From positions 1-40,900 of the forward strand of contig UQBS01000023.1 of assembly GCA_900539345.1 (NCBI GenBank): 40,900 nt of DNA, written 5' to 3'. Of this stretch, positions 31,999 to 40,573 are shown piece after piece; within the stretch, counting starts at the first letter, position 1, and each line of letters starts with the position of its first letter. A program made the translations under genes and the position numbers. Source of the DNA: an uncultured Coriobacteriaceae bacterium. Its GTDB lineage: Bacteria; Actinomycetota; Coriobacteriia; Coriobacteriales; UMGS124. The notes under the pieces are model-generated. The model was given only the letters and a program-made list of their open reading frames with translations. It searched no databases and was not told the DNA's origin.

Positions 31999-32084
31999 CA
32001 GACGGAGGCCCATATGCAAGGCGCGCGATGGCGCGGTGTACTAGATGTACATAAGCCTGAGCGCAACGCGGCAGATGGGCCTCC
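31999..32084 (+). repeat. Nested inverted-repeat element, copy F
   Basis: GGAGGCCCATATGC at 32004-32017 pairs with 32071-32084 (one mismatch). The core is GTGTACTAGATGTACATAAG. It ends 24 bases before the yedF stop. Confidence 0.72.
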
Positions 32085-32108
32085 GCGATCGGTACCAGCG
32101 GCACTTCC

Positions 32109-32717
32109 CTATAGCGTTATCACCTTCCCCGCCTCTTGCATACGGGAGAGAATGTCATACATATTCGACACCTCGCCGACCTCGAGCTTGTCGGTGATGC
32201 CGTAGAAGTTGAGGCAGGTGCCGCACACGAGGATCTCGCAGCCGCGCTCGATGAGCTTGTTGCAGCTCTCGACCACCTGGGGCTCCTCGCCGGCCACAAG
32301 CTGAACGCCGGAGTTCATGAAGAGGACGGAGCTGGGGACGTCGTCAGACTCAGCGAGCGTGTAGATGGCCATCTTCATGAGGTTGCGGCCCAGGGTGGGG
32401 TCGCCCTCGCCCACGTGGTCCTTGCCGATGAACACAGCATAGCCCGAACCGCCCGCGCCCATGCCGGCGAGCACCGGGGCCACGGCAGCCTGGGCCTGGC
32501 CGGGCTGCGCGCCGTCGGCGCTAAACTTCACGAGGTAGCCGCCCTCGATCGTCTCGACCTCGAAGCCCAGGTTCTGCTTGGCGGCCAGGCGGGAGAGGTT
32601 CTTGACGGCCGTGTCGTTGTCAACCTTGATCTGAACGTCGCGCTCACCCTCGTCGAGAGCCTTCTTCGCCATAACGAGGGGCATGGGGCACTGCTTGCCA
32701 AAAGCGTCGAGCAACAT
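32109..32717 (-). CDS. yedF: Selenium metabolism protein YedF (TusA-like plus DsrE-like)
   Basis: A 202-residue two-domain protein. The N-terminal TusA-like domain has the persulfide-type motif CPMP with Cys10. The second half is DsrE-like, with VPSSVLFMNSGVQLV and CGTCLNFYG, which supplies further cysteines. YedF proteins co-occur with SelD and are thought to handle activated selenium. The ATG at 32717 has GAGGAAGGA upstream; the longer frame to 32804 has no such site. It points the same way as the DUF3343 and selD genes but is separated from them by the repeats. Two hairpins lie in its upstream region. Confidence 0.93.
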   Translation of the reverse strand: MLLDAFGKQCPMPLVMAKKALDEGERDVQIKVDNDTAVKNLSRLAAKQNLGFEVETIEGGYLVKFSADGAQPGQAQAAVAPVLAGMGAGGSGYAVFIGKDHVGEGDPTLGRNLMKMAIYTLAESDDVPSSVLFMNSGVQLVAGEEPQVVESCNKLIERGCEILVCGTCLNFYGITDKLEVGEVSNMYDILSRMQEAGKVITL

Positions 32718-33107
32718 GGGGAATCCTTCCTCTGAAACGGACACGGTTGCAATGATGGTATGAAAATAAGCCAGATGAATGCAGAAATCCACCCACCGCG
32801 GCACGAGAGTGCCCTGCGGCCAGGCGTCATCGGCGGGTGCAGAATCCCCGCCGGAATATACTCAGACCATAGCACACGCGGAGCTTGGCAGGGACGTTAA
32901 AGTCGCACTCAAACGCCAGCGGCCCAGCAATATTCACCCAACCCGCCTGGCGGCTTCATGCGCCCGTTCGTCCCCATCGGCTCTGGCAATTCGGCAATGC
33001 CCGCCGCACACTTGAGCTTCCCTACACATCTTTGCTACCCTCATGCCTGTCAAACTGCGTATATCGAAACCAAAATTGCCTGTATACCAGCAGAAAGAGA
33101 CCGTATC
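32718..33107. other. Divergent intergenic region yedF-selA
   Basis: The region carries two stems upstream of yedF: CCGC-GGCAC with tetraloop GAGA (32796-32819), and CGGCGGG/CCCGCCG (32831-32853). It must hold the promoters of both transcription units, but I see no clear -35/-10 pairs. No gene is supported. Confidence 0.5.
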
Positions 33108-34565
33108 GTGACAAACGACTCCGCACGCGCCCTCCTACGTCAGCTTCCCCAGGTGGACGAGATTTTGAACGACCCGCACGTTGCCATGCTTGCTCAGAGC
33201 GTGCCGCACAACGTCGCCGCCGATAAGGTCCGCGCCTCCATCGACAGCGTGCGCGCAGGCATTCTCGCCGGAACGATTGAAAAGGTGGAGCGCGAAGACA
33301 TCGTTGCCCTGGCGGTGCTGGGGCTGCTCAGCCTGGCCGAGCCGTCGCTGCGCAGAGTCATCAACGCAACGGGCGTCATCATCCACACCAACCTGGGTCG
33401 CAGCGCCTTGGCGCCCCAGGCTGTGGAGGCCGTCAACGACGTCATCACCGGCTATTCCACACTTGAGTACAACGTGAAGACCATGGCACGCGGCAGCCGC
33501 CACGACCACTGCGAGCGCCTTCTGTGCGCCCTCACCGGCGCCGAGGCCGCCATGGCCGTGAACAACAACGCCGCCGCTGTGCTCATCGTGCTGGCCGAGT
33601 TCGCCGCCGGCAAGAGCGCCGTGGTCAGCCGCGGCGAGCTCGTGGAGATCGGCGGCTCCTTCCGCATCCCCGACATCATGGAGTACTCCAACGCGCACAT
33701 GATCGAGGTGGGCGCCACCAACAAGACGCACCTGCGCGACTACGAGCGCGCCATCACGCCCGACACCGCGATGCTGCTCAAGGTGCACCCCTCGAACTAC
33801 CGCATGGTGGGCTTCACCGAGACGGTGAGCGCCCGCGACCTGGCAGAAGTCGCCCGCAAGGAGAACGTGCGCCGCGCTGCCGTGGGCGCCGACCCCCTGC
33901 TTGTGTACGAGGACCTGGGCTCGGGCGCCTTCGTGGACCTGTCCTTCCTGGGACCCGAGGCCGACCCCACGGTGGCCGAGGCCCTCAAGGGCTGCGGCCT
34001 GGTGAGCTTCTCGGGCGACAAGCTGCTCGGCGGCCCGCAGGCCGGCATCATCGTGGGCAGCAAGGAACACATCGACCGTCTGAAGAAGAACCCCCTGGCA
34101 CGCGCCCTGCGCCTGGACAAGATGACGCTGGCGGCGCTTGAGGCGACGCTGCGTCTCTACCTCGACCCCGAGCAGGCACGCCGCGACATCCCCACGGTGC
34201 GCATGCTCACCGCCACGGCCGCCGAGCTCGACCCGCTGGCCCAGGAGCTGAGCGGCAACATCGAGGCAACGGCCCAGGGCATCCTGAGCTGCGAGGTCAT
34301 CGACGAGGTCTCGCGCGCCGGCGGTGGGTCGCTGCCGCTCTACGACATCCCCACGCGCTGCGTGGCCGTGGCGTTCGGCGCCGGCAGCGCCATCGACTGC
34401 GAGCGCTACCTGCAGACGAAGCGCCAGGTGCCCATCGTCGCTCGCATCAAGAACGAAAGGCTTCTCGTAGACGTGCGCACCCTCATGGGAGAGTCCGAGG
34501 CCGGCGAAGTGGCCGCGGCGCTCGCCGACTACGCGCGCCTGCAGGGCCGCAAGGAATCGAGGTAG
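33108..34565 (+). CDS. selA: L-seryl-tRNA(Sec) selenium transferase
   Basis: A 485-residue PLP enzyme that converts seryl-tRNA(Sec) to selenocysteyl-tRNA(Sec) using selenophosphate. The N-terminal domain begins ARALLRQLPQVDEIL. The PLP fold follows with GVIIHTNLGRSALAP, NNNAAAVLIVL and the PLP lysine in FSGDKLLGGPQAG. The GTG at 33108 is preceded by AAAGAGA and gives the usual length; the frame is open 150 bases further upstream. selB begins two bases after its stop, so the genes are one operon. Confidence 0.97.
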   Translation: MTNDSARALLRQLPQVDEILNDPHVAMLAQSVPHNVAADKVRASIDSVRAGILAGTIEKVEREDIVALAVLGLLSLAEPSLRRVINATGVIIHTNLGRSALAPQAVEAVNDVITGYSTLEYNVKTMARGSRHDHCERLLCALTGAEAAMAVNNNAAAVLIVLAEFAAGKSAVVSRGELVEIGGSFRIPDIMEYSNAHMIEVGATNKTHLRDYERAITPDTAMLLKVHPSNYRMVGFTETVSARDLAEVARKENVRRAAVGADPLLVYEDLGSGAFVDLSFLGPEADPTVAEALKGCGLVSFSGDKLLGGPQAGIIVGSKEHIDRLKKNPLARALRLDKMTLAALEATLRLYLDPEQARRDIPTVRMLTATAAELDPLAQELSGNIEATAQGILSCEVIDEVSRAGGGSLPLYDIPTRCVAVAFGAGSAIDCERYLQTKRQVPIVARIKNERLLVDVRTLMGESEAGEVAAALADYARLQGRKESR

Positions 34566-34567
34566 CC

Positions 34568-36499
34568 ATGACCAGGCCCAAGACCAACGCCTCGCTCGTG
34601 CTCGGCACGGCAGGCCACATCGACCACGGCAAGTCCTCCCTCGTACGCGCCCTCACCGGCACCGACCCGGACCGCCTTGAGGAAGAGAAGCGCCGCGGCA
34701 TCACCATCCAGCTCGGCTTTGCTCAGCTCAAGCTACCCAGCGGCCGCACGATGGGCGTAGTCGACGTGCCCGGCCACGAGCGCTTCGTGCGCCAGATGGT
34801 GGCCGGCGCCACCGGCGTCGACGTGGCCTTGCTCGTGGTGGCCGCCGACGACGGCATCATGCCCCAGACGGTGGAGCACCTGGCAGTTCTTCGCGTATTG
34901 GGCGTGAAGCGCCTGGTCGTCGCCATGACAAAGATAGACCTGGTAGACGACGAGTGGGTCGAGTTCATGGCCGGCGAGATCGCCTCGTACATGGAGGGCA
35001 CGCCCTACGCGGGCTGCGCCATCGTCCCCTGCTCGAGCCGCACCGGCGCGGGTCTGAACGAGCTGCGTGCCGCCATCGACAAGGCCGCCCAGGGCGTCGG
35101 GCGCATCCACGACCACGGCGGCATGCGTATGCCCATCGACCGCGCCTTTACCGTGCGCGGCTTCGGCACCGTGGTGACGGGCACGCTGTGGTCGGGTTCG
35201 GTCGCCCCAGGCGACGACCTCGAGCTTCTCCCCTCGCGCTCCCGCTCGCGCGTGCGCTCGGTGCAGATGCACAGTGAGAACGTGGAGCAGGCAGCTGCCG
35301 GCAACCGCGTGGCCGTGTGCCTGGCAGACACCGCGCTCGACGAGGTGCGACCTGGCGACTTCCTCGCCACGCCGGGCGCAGTACAGGTCTCGAACCGATT
35401 CGACGCGCGCTTCGACTACCTCGACCCCTTCTCCTGCGGCACGGTGCTCGAAAGCGGCGCACGCGTGCGCGTGGCTCACGGCACCCGCGAGGTGGAGGGA
35501 CGCGTCCTGAGCCTCGAGGGCGCCTCTGAGTTCAAGCCCGGCAGCTCCAACCTCGTGCAGATTCGCCTCGATGAGGACCTGCCGCTCACCTACGGCGACC
35601 GTTTCATCGTGCGCACGCTCTCCCCTGCCCGCGTCATCGGCGGCGGCGGTGTGCTGAGCGCTCACCCCAAGCGTCGTTCGACCCTCAACGAGGCCGACGA
35701 GAAGGAAGTCCGCGCCCTCGACAACGGCGACGTGGCGGCCGCCGTGGAAGCCTACGTGCGCTCGAGCGACAGGCCCGTGAACGCCGGCGAGGTCGCCGAG
35801 GGGCTCGGCGTGCCCCGCGAGCTCGTAAGCACTCCCTTCAACGCGATCGCCGCAGCTCGCGACGTCATAACCATGGGAGATGCGAACAACCCCGCCATCG
35901 CGACGAAGCAGGGCGTGCAGCGCTTGGGCGGAGCGATCGAGAAGGCCCTGCTCGCCTTCCATGCAACCAACCCCAACGAGTCCGGCATCGACAAGGCCAC
36001 GCTGCGCGCCAAAGTGTGCCCCGAGACCAGCCAGGCATGCTTCGACGTGCTTGTGGGCATGTGCCCCAACGCCGCGGCGGCCCAGGGCAAGGTTGCCCAC
36101 AAGACGGCGGGCGCCGGCGCTCAGATGCGCCTGCAGGCAGCCCAGGACGCCCTGCTCGCCGTGTACCAGGCAGCCGGCATCTGGCCGGCAGGCGCGCAGG
36201 ACTCCATCACCTCGGCTGAGCTCGACACCAAGACGGGCCAGAAGGCCCTGGGCGAGCTGGAGCGCGCCGGCAAAATCGTGCGCTACGCCCCCGACTCCTA
36301 CATGGAAGCCGCAGCGCTGGAAAGCCTGAAGCAGGCCACGCGCGCTTGGCTGGAGGCCCACGGCACCGCCACTGCCGCCGAGCTCAAGGAGGCTATGGGC
36401 ACCACGCGCAAGTACGCCATGCCCCTGCTGGAATACTTCGACCAGTGCGGCCTTACGAGGCGCGACGGGGATGTACGAACCTTGTGCAGCCAGAAGTAG
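34568..36499 (+). CDS. selB: Selenocysteine-specific elongation factor
   Basis: A 643-residue GTPase that brings Sec-tRNA(Sec) to the ribosome at SECIS-marked UGA codons. G1 is GHIDHGKSS near residue 17, G3 is DVPGHE and G4 is TKID. EF-Tu-like domains follow, and the C-terminal half contains winged-helix repeats that bind SECIS RNA (for example from about 430 onward, ending with a MGTTRKYAMPLLEYFD motif). It follows selA by two bases and is followed by the tRNA-Sec gene 71 bases later. Confidence 0.97.
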   Translation: MTRPKTNASLVLGTAGHIDHGKSSLVRALTGTDPDRLEEEKRRGITIQLGFAQLKLPSGRTMGVVDVPGHERFVRQMVAGATGVDVALLVVAADDGIMPQTVEHLAVLRVLGVKRLVVAMTKIDLVDDEWVEFMAGEIASYMEGTPYAGCAIVPCSSRTGAGLNELRAAIDKAAQGVGRIHDHGGMRMPIDRAFTVRGFGTVVTGTLWSGSVAPGDDLELLPSRSRSRVRSVQMHSENVEQAAAGNRVAVCLADTALDEVRPGDFLATPGAVQVSNRFDARFDYLDPFSCGTVLESGARVRVAHGTREVEGRVLSLEGASEFKPGSSNLVQIRLDEDLPLTYGDRFIVRTLSPARVIGGGGVLSAHPKRRSTLNEADEKEVRALDNGDVAAAVEAYVRSSDRPVNAGEVAEGLGVPRELVSTPFNAIAAARDVITMGDANNPAIATKQGVQRLGGAIEKALLAFHATNPNESGIDKATLRAKVCPETSQACFDVLVGMCPNAAAAQGKVAHKTAGAGAQMRLQAAQDALLAVYQAAGIWPAGAQDSITSAELDTKTGQKALGELERAGKIVRYAPDSYMEAAALESLKQATRAWLEAHGTATAAELKEAMGTTRKYAMPLLEYFDQCGLTRRDGDVRTLCSQK

Positions 36500-36570
36500 G
36501 AATCAGTTTCTCGTACTTGAGCAGGTACTTTTCTGTATACTGGCTAGGCTACATTACCTGGTGAGCATAT

Positions 36571-36667
36571 GGAGATGGATGAGGCCTGGTGGTCTCCGCG
36601 GTCTTCAAAACCGTTGCGGGGCGCGCAGAACGTCTCGGGTGTGTTCGATTCACATGCATCTCCGCCA
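36571..36667 (+). tRNA. selC: Selenocysteine tRNA, anticodon TCA
   Basis: The 97-nt sequence folds as a bacterial tRNA-Sec. The acceptor GGAGATG pairs with CATCTCC. A long 6-bp D-stem GAGGCC/GGTCTC has a 4-base loop TGGT. The anticodon loop is CTTCAAA with TCA. There is a large variable arm and a T-arm GTGTG-TTCGATT-CACAT. G73 and an encoded CCA follow. It reads UGA and closes the selA-selB-selC unit. Confidence 0.96.
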
Positions 36668-36678
36668 GAAAACACAGC

Positions 36679-36717
36679 AAGGCCTCCCAAACCGCAGGGT
36701 TCGGGAGGCCTTTTTTC
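36679..36717 (+). terminator. Rho-independent terminator of the selA-selB-selC unit
   Basis: AAGGCCTCCC pairs with GGGAGGCCTT across a 14-nt loop and is followed by six T residues, starting 12 bases after the tRNA. Confidence 0.92.
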
Positions 36718-36837
36718 TTGCGAATAATCTGGCGGCACCGACGCTTACTCGGGACGAGCATCCTTTTCAGGCGTGAGCGACCACTCGTAGCCGGCCACAA
36801 TCGCCCCGTGGGGGCAAGACGCACGACACGCCCCAAC

Positions 36838-38061
36838 CTAACGATTGTATGCGACAACGCCACCGAGGTCATCCACAAGGCGTGTGGCCAGACCGTCCCA
36901 GGACAAGCTGCTGGGGTCGCACGCGCGGGCGGGCTCGGCGAGAGACGCTGCGAGCTCATCGGCCAAACGCTGCTCGAAGGCGGGCAGGTCAGCCTCGACG
37001 GGCACGTCGACCTCCTCCATGCGGGGAAGCTCCACATAACGCACGGGAGCACCGGGCAGGTTCTCGCCCAGCCAGGGCCGCACGCCGGGAAGGTCGCTCA
37101 CCACGACCTTGCACCCACACGCCATGGCCTCCACCACCACAAGGGGAAGACCCTCGTAGAAGCTCGGCAGCACGAACACGTCGCACGAACGGTAGTACGA
37201 GGCGAGCTCGGAGGGGCTTACCTTTCCCAGGAAGACGACCTTGTGGCCGCTTGCCACCGCAAGCGCCTCGATGGCGGCATATTCTTGGACGTCTCCCGCG
37301 CCTCCTGCCAGGTAGATCTCCGCATCTGCCAGCTCGGGCGGCAAAAGCGCAAGCGAGCGCATGAGACTTGCCACGCCCTTGGCGTAGGCAATCTTGCCGG
37401 CATAGAGGATGCGAGGCGGACAGCCTTCGCCCATGGGCAGGGCGCAGGCGCCTTCGCGGCAAAAGACCCCGGCGTCATAGCCCGTGCCAAGCACATGCAC
37501 GCGCTCGGCAGGCATGCCGTAGATGTCCGCAATCGTGTCACGCATGCCCTCGTGCAGGCCAAACACGAGGTCAAGCCCCTGGATGCCGGCAACGATGCGG
37601 TCATGCTCAAGGGTATGCTGGCGCATCTGGCGCAGATCGCTCGAATGGCTGAGCGCAGCCACGGCAAGATCGGGGAACAGCTCGCGCACCCAGGATGTGA
37701 GCAGGTAGAGATGGTGGCAGAAAATCACGTCGGGCTCGAGGGCGCAAACGGCCTCGCGCAGGCGGCGCTCGAACACCGCACGGAACTGCGCCACCATCTC
37801 GGGCGTCATATCGCGGTAGCGCGTGGCGCGATAGGGCATGACGTCGCTCATGCCCACAACGGGAAACGGCAGCTCATCGCTCTCAAACCGCACCGGGTAC
37901 ACAGCCACGCCCTCGGGCAGCACCGGCACGTCATCGGGTCCGATGCCGCACACAACGGCCTGCTCGCAACCCAGACGGGCGCAGGCCACCACCACTTGAG
38001 TGAGATAGACGCCGCTTCCGGTGGAGTCGGGCTTCTGGGCACTCACGTGCAAAATGCGCAT
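36838..38061 (-). CDS. Glycosyltransferase family 4
   Basis: A 407-residue GT-B-type glycosyltransferase. The N-terminal acceptor domain begins RILHVSAQKPDSTGSG. The nucleotide-sugar domain contains ILYAGKIAYAKGV and the family E-x7-E motif in SFYEGLPLVVVEAMACG. It transfers a sugar to an unknown acceptor, perhaps in cell-envelope polysaccharide or glycolipid synthesis. It is isolated from other envelope genes. The reading frame stays open for 30 more codons after its TAG stop (see findings). The nfo gene begins farther upstream, so the two need not form one operon. Confidence 0.92.
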   Translation of the reverse strand: MRILHVSAQKPDSTGSGVYLTQVVVACARLGCEQAVVCGIGPDDVPVLPEGVAVYPVRFESDELPFPVVGMSDVMPYRATRYRDMTPEMVAQFRAVFERRLREAVCALEPDVIFCHHLYLLTSWVRELFPDLAVAALSHSSDLRQMRQHTLEHDRIVAGIQGLDLVFGLHEGMRDTIADIYGMPAERVHVLGTGYDAGVFCREGACALPMGEGCPPRILYAGKIAYAKGVASLMRSLALLPPELADAEIYLAGGAGDVQEYAAIEALAVASGHKVVFLGKVSPSELASYYRSCDVFVLPSFYEGLPLVVVEAMACGCKVVVSDLPGVRPWLGENLPGAPVRYVELPRMEEVDVPVEADLPAFEQRLADELAASLAEPARACDPSSLSWDGLATRLVDDLGGVVAYNR

Positions 38062-38085
38062 GGGGTCTCCTTATTGATGGCGAAG

Positions 38086-38907
38086 TTACCGCAAGCGTGC
38101 AATCTCCTCGGCATAGCCGTCCAGCGTGTCATGGGGCGTCTCGAGGAAGAAGGGCAGGTCACACAGGGCGGGATGGCGCGTCACCGCGTGAAGCGCCTCG
38201 AAGCCGATGAAGCCCTGCCCTATCGCGGCATGACGGTCCTTGTGGGCGCCAAGCGGGTTCATCGAGTCGTTGAGGTGGATGGCGCGCAAACGGCCCAGGC
38301 CCACCACGCGGTCGAACTCGTTGAGCACGCCGTCGAGGTCGTGCGCGATGTCGTAGCCAGCGTCCCACACATGGCAGGTGTCCAGGCACACGCCAAGCTG
38401 GTCGGAGAGCCCCACGCGATCGATGATGGCACGCAGCTCCTCAAAGGTGCGGCCAATCTCGGTCCCCTTGCCGGCCATGGTCTCAAGCAGCACCGTCGTG
38501 GTCTGCTCGGGGGCGAGGACCTCGTTGAGCACGCTTGCGATCTTTTCGATTCCCACCTGCGCACCCTGACCCACATGGCTGCCGGGATGGAAGTTGTACA
38601 TCTGGTGCGGTGTGGCCTCCATGCGCACGAGGTCGTCGGCAAAGGTCGCGCGGGCGAACTCCTGCACCTCGGGCTTTGCCGCCGCAGCGTTGAGCGTGTA
38701 CGGGGCGTGCGCGAGGATGGTCGTGATGCCGTGCTCGGCGCAGTAAGCGTGAAACGCCTCGACGTCGGTGGAGTTGATGTCCTTGGCCTTGCCGCCGCGG
38801 GGATTGCGCGTGAAGAACTGGAACGTGTTGGCGTCGATCGAGACGGCGTCTCGCGCCATGGCGAGATAGCCCTTCGAGGCGGACAGGTGGCAACCGATAG
38901 TGAGCAT
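38086..38907 (-). CDS. nfo: Deoxyribonuclease IV (AP endonuclease IV)
   Basis: A 273-residue DNA-repair nuclease that cuts 5' of abasic sites. Zinc-ligand motifs of the endonuclease IV TIM barrel are present: ILAHAPYTLN, NFHPGSHVG, LLETMAGKG, CLDTCHVWDAGYD, HLNDSMNPLG, and a late IGQGFIGFEAL with FFLETPH. The start MLTIGCHLSASKG at 38907 has GAAAGG six bases upstream; a longer frame to 39009 is open but would run through a hairpin. It lies between the aminopeptidase and the glycosyltransferase. Confidence 0.95.
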   Translation of the reverse strand: MLTIGCHLSASKGYLAMARDAVSIDANTFQFFTRNPRGGKAKDINSTDVEAFHAYCAEHGITTILAHAPYTLNAAAAKPEVQEFARATFADDLVRMEATPHQMYNFHPGSHVGQGAQVGIEKIASVLNEVLAPEQTTTVLLETMAGKGTEIGRTFEELRAIIDRVGLSDQLGVCLDTCHVWDAGYDIAHDLDGVLNEFDRVVGLGRLRAIHLNDSMNPLGAHKDRHAAIGQGFIGFEALHAVTRHPALCDLPFFLETPHDTLDGYAEEIARLR

Positions 38908-38992
38908 GAGAAGCCTTTCGCAGGTAGAGCGGGCAGAACAAGCACGCAGGCAGAGAGTCGGGCACGCCCGGCTGATGCCGTGCGCGACAAGC

Positions 38993-39028
38993 GCGGGGCC
39001 CGCCCCCACACAAGGAGACGGGCCCCGC
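38993..39028 (-). terminator. Strong hairpin after the aminopeptidase gene (no T-run)
   Basis: GCGGGGCCCG at 38993-39002 pairs perfectly with 39019-39028. It is 20 bases beyond the aminopeptidase stop and lacks a T-tract, so it may be an unusual terminator or a transcript-stabilising stem. Confidence 0.5.
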
Positions 39029-39047
39029 AGACAATCACGTGCGGGTT

Positions 39048-40463
39048 TTACTCAGCGGCCAGGAACGCCTTGTAGCCGCGATAGGCCTCGTACACGTCGG
39101 CCTTGCTCACGACCTCCCAGGGCGCGTGCATGGAAAGCACCGGCACGCCGCAGTCGATGACCTGCATGCCGTACTCCGCCAGGATGTAGGCGATGGTGCC
39201 GCCGCCGCCGATGTCGACCTTGCCCAGCTCGGCCGTCTGGAAGAAGACGCCGCCTTCGTTCATGATGCGGCGAATGCGCGCCACGTACTCGGCGTTGGCA
39301 TCGTTGGAGCCCGACTTGCCGCGCGAGCCAGTGAACTTGTTGAACGTGAGGCCATGGCCCAGGTAGCAGGCGTTCTTAGACTCAAAGACGCTCGCGAAGC
39401 TCGGGTCGAAGGCGGCGGACACGTCGCTGGAGAGCATCCAGGACCTGGCCAGGCAGCGGCGCAGCGGCAGGTCGCCGGGCTCGCCCGCCAAAGCGAGGAC
39501 CTCGGCCATGGCGTTCTCGAAGAAACGGCTCGTCATGCCCGTGGCACCCACCGAACCGATCTCCTCCTTGTCCACAAGCAAGGTGACGGAGGTGCGGGCG
39601 GAAGCGGCGGTGTCGAGCTGGGCCAGAAGGCTCGGATAGGCGCACACGCGGTCGTCGTGGCCATAGCCGGCGATCAGAGAGCGGTCCAGGCCGCAGTCGC
39701 GCGCGCGGCCCGCGGGAACGACCTCGAGCTCGGCAGAAACCAGGTCCTCCTCCTCGATGCCGTACTTGTCGGCCAGGATGGCCAGAACGTTCTTGGCCAC
39801 GGGGTCCTTGGGCTCCTCAGCCTTCTCGGCGCCCTCGCCCTCGACAGGCTTTACGACGAGCGGGCGGTTGCCCACGATGACGTCGAGCATCTCACCCTCG
39901 ATGACCTCCGAGGCCTTCTTGGCCATCTGGTCCTGTCCCAGGTGGGGCAGCAGGTCGGAGATGTAGAGCACGGGGTCGGAAGGGTCCTCGCCCACGCAGA
40001 CCTCGACGTTGGTGCCGTTCTGCAGCGACACCACGCCGTGCAAGGCCAGCGGCATGGCAACCCACTGGTACTTCTTGATGCCGCCGTAATAGTGCGTGTC
40101 GAGGCGGGCGATCTCGTTGGTCTCGTCAAGCGGGTTCTGCTTCACGTCGAGGCGCGGCGAGTCGATGTGGGCGCCCAGGATGTTGAGGCCCTCCTGGAGC
40201 GGCTTGGTGCCGAGATGCACAAGCAGCAGCGTCTTGCCATAGGCGGTCGTGTACACCTTGTCGCCGCAGGCGAGCTTCTTGCCCTGGGCGATGCAGTCCT
40301 CAAGCGGCAGGTAGCCGGCAGCTTCGGCAAGCTTCACAGCCGCGGCGCAGCACTCGCGCTCGGTCTTGTTCTCGGAGATGAAGTCGGTATAGCGGGCGCA
40401 CAGACCGTCAAGCTCGGCGAGCTGAGAGTCGGTGTAGCCCTTCCACGCGTTGGGGCGTTCCAT
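39048..40463 (-). CDS. M18 family aminopeptidase
   Basis: A 471-residue cytosolic zinc aminopeptidase that removes N-terminal (often acidic) residues from peptides. Metal- and active-site motifs are GAHIDSPRLD, GYGHDDRVCAYPSL, DKEEIGSVGATG, SSDVSAAFDP and the C-terminal CGVPVLSMHAPWE. I chose the ATG at 40463 (MERPNAWKG), with AAAGGA ten bases upstream; the longer frame to 40541 has an unlikely N-terminus. It is probably a general peptide-turnover enzyme. Confidence 0.94.
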   Translation of the reverse strand: MERPNAWKGYTDSQLAELDGLCARYTDFISENKTERECCAAAVKLAEAAGYLPLEDCIAQGKKLACGDKVYTTAYGKTLLLVHLGTKPLQEGLNILGAHIDSPRLDVKQNPLDETNEIARLDTHYYGGIKKYQWVAMPLALHGVVSLQNGTNVEVCVGEDPSDPVLYISDLLPHLGQDQMAKKASEVIEGEMLDVIVGNRPLVVKPVEGEGAEKAEEPKDPVAKNVLAILADKYGIEEEDLVSAELEVVPAGRARDCGLDRSLIAGYGHDDRVCAYPSLLAQLDTAASARTSVTLLVDKEEIGSVGATGMTSRFFENAMAEVLALAGEPGDLPLRRCLARSWMLSSDVSAAFDPSFASVFESKNACYLGHGLTFNKFTGSRGKSGSNDANAEYVARIRRIMNEGGVFFQTAELGKVDIGGGGTIAYILAEYGMQVIDCGVPVLSMHAPWEVVSKADVYEAYRGYKAFLAAE

Positions 40464-40573
40464 AGAAGACGGGTCCTTTCGTCGTGATGTATTGGATAGC
40501 ACGAGCAAGCATACACCCATGGGCGCATTGGGGCAGCGCAAGCCCGCGCAAGTTCGCGCAGGTCACGCAGCCT

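Larger units (their letters stand above)
31663..32108. other. Repeat-rich intergenic region between yedF and the DUF3343 gene
   Basis: This 446-base gap holds repeat copies E and F and a 26-base exact direct repeat (31828-31853 and 31999-32024). The remaining 165 bases next to the DUF3343 gene show nothing recognisable. Confidence 0.6.

Noticed and set aside
36589..39075. 828-codon plus-strand frame across tRNA-Sec, glycosyltransferase and nfo
   Set aside because: It starts inside the tRNA gene and is the mirror of two clear minus-strand genes.
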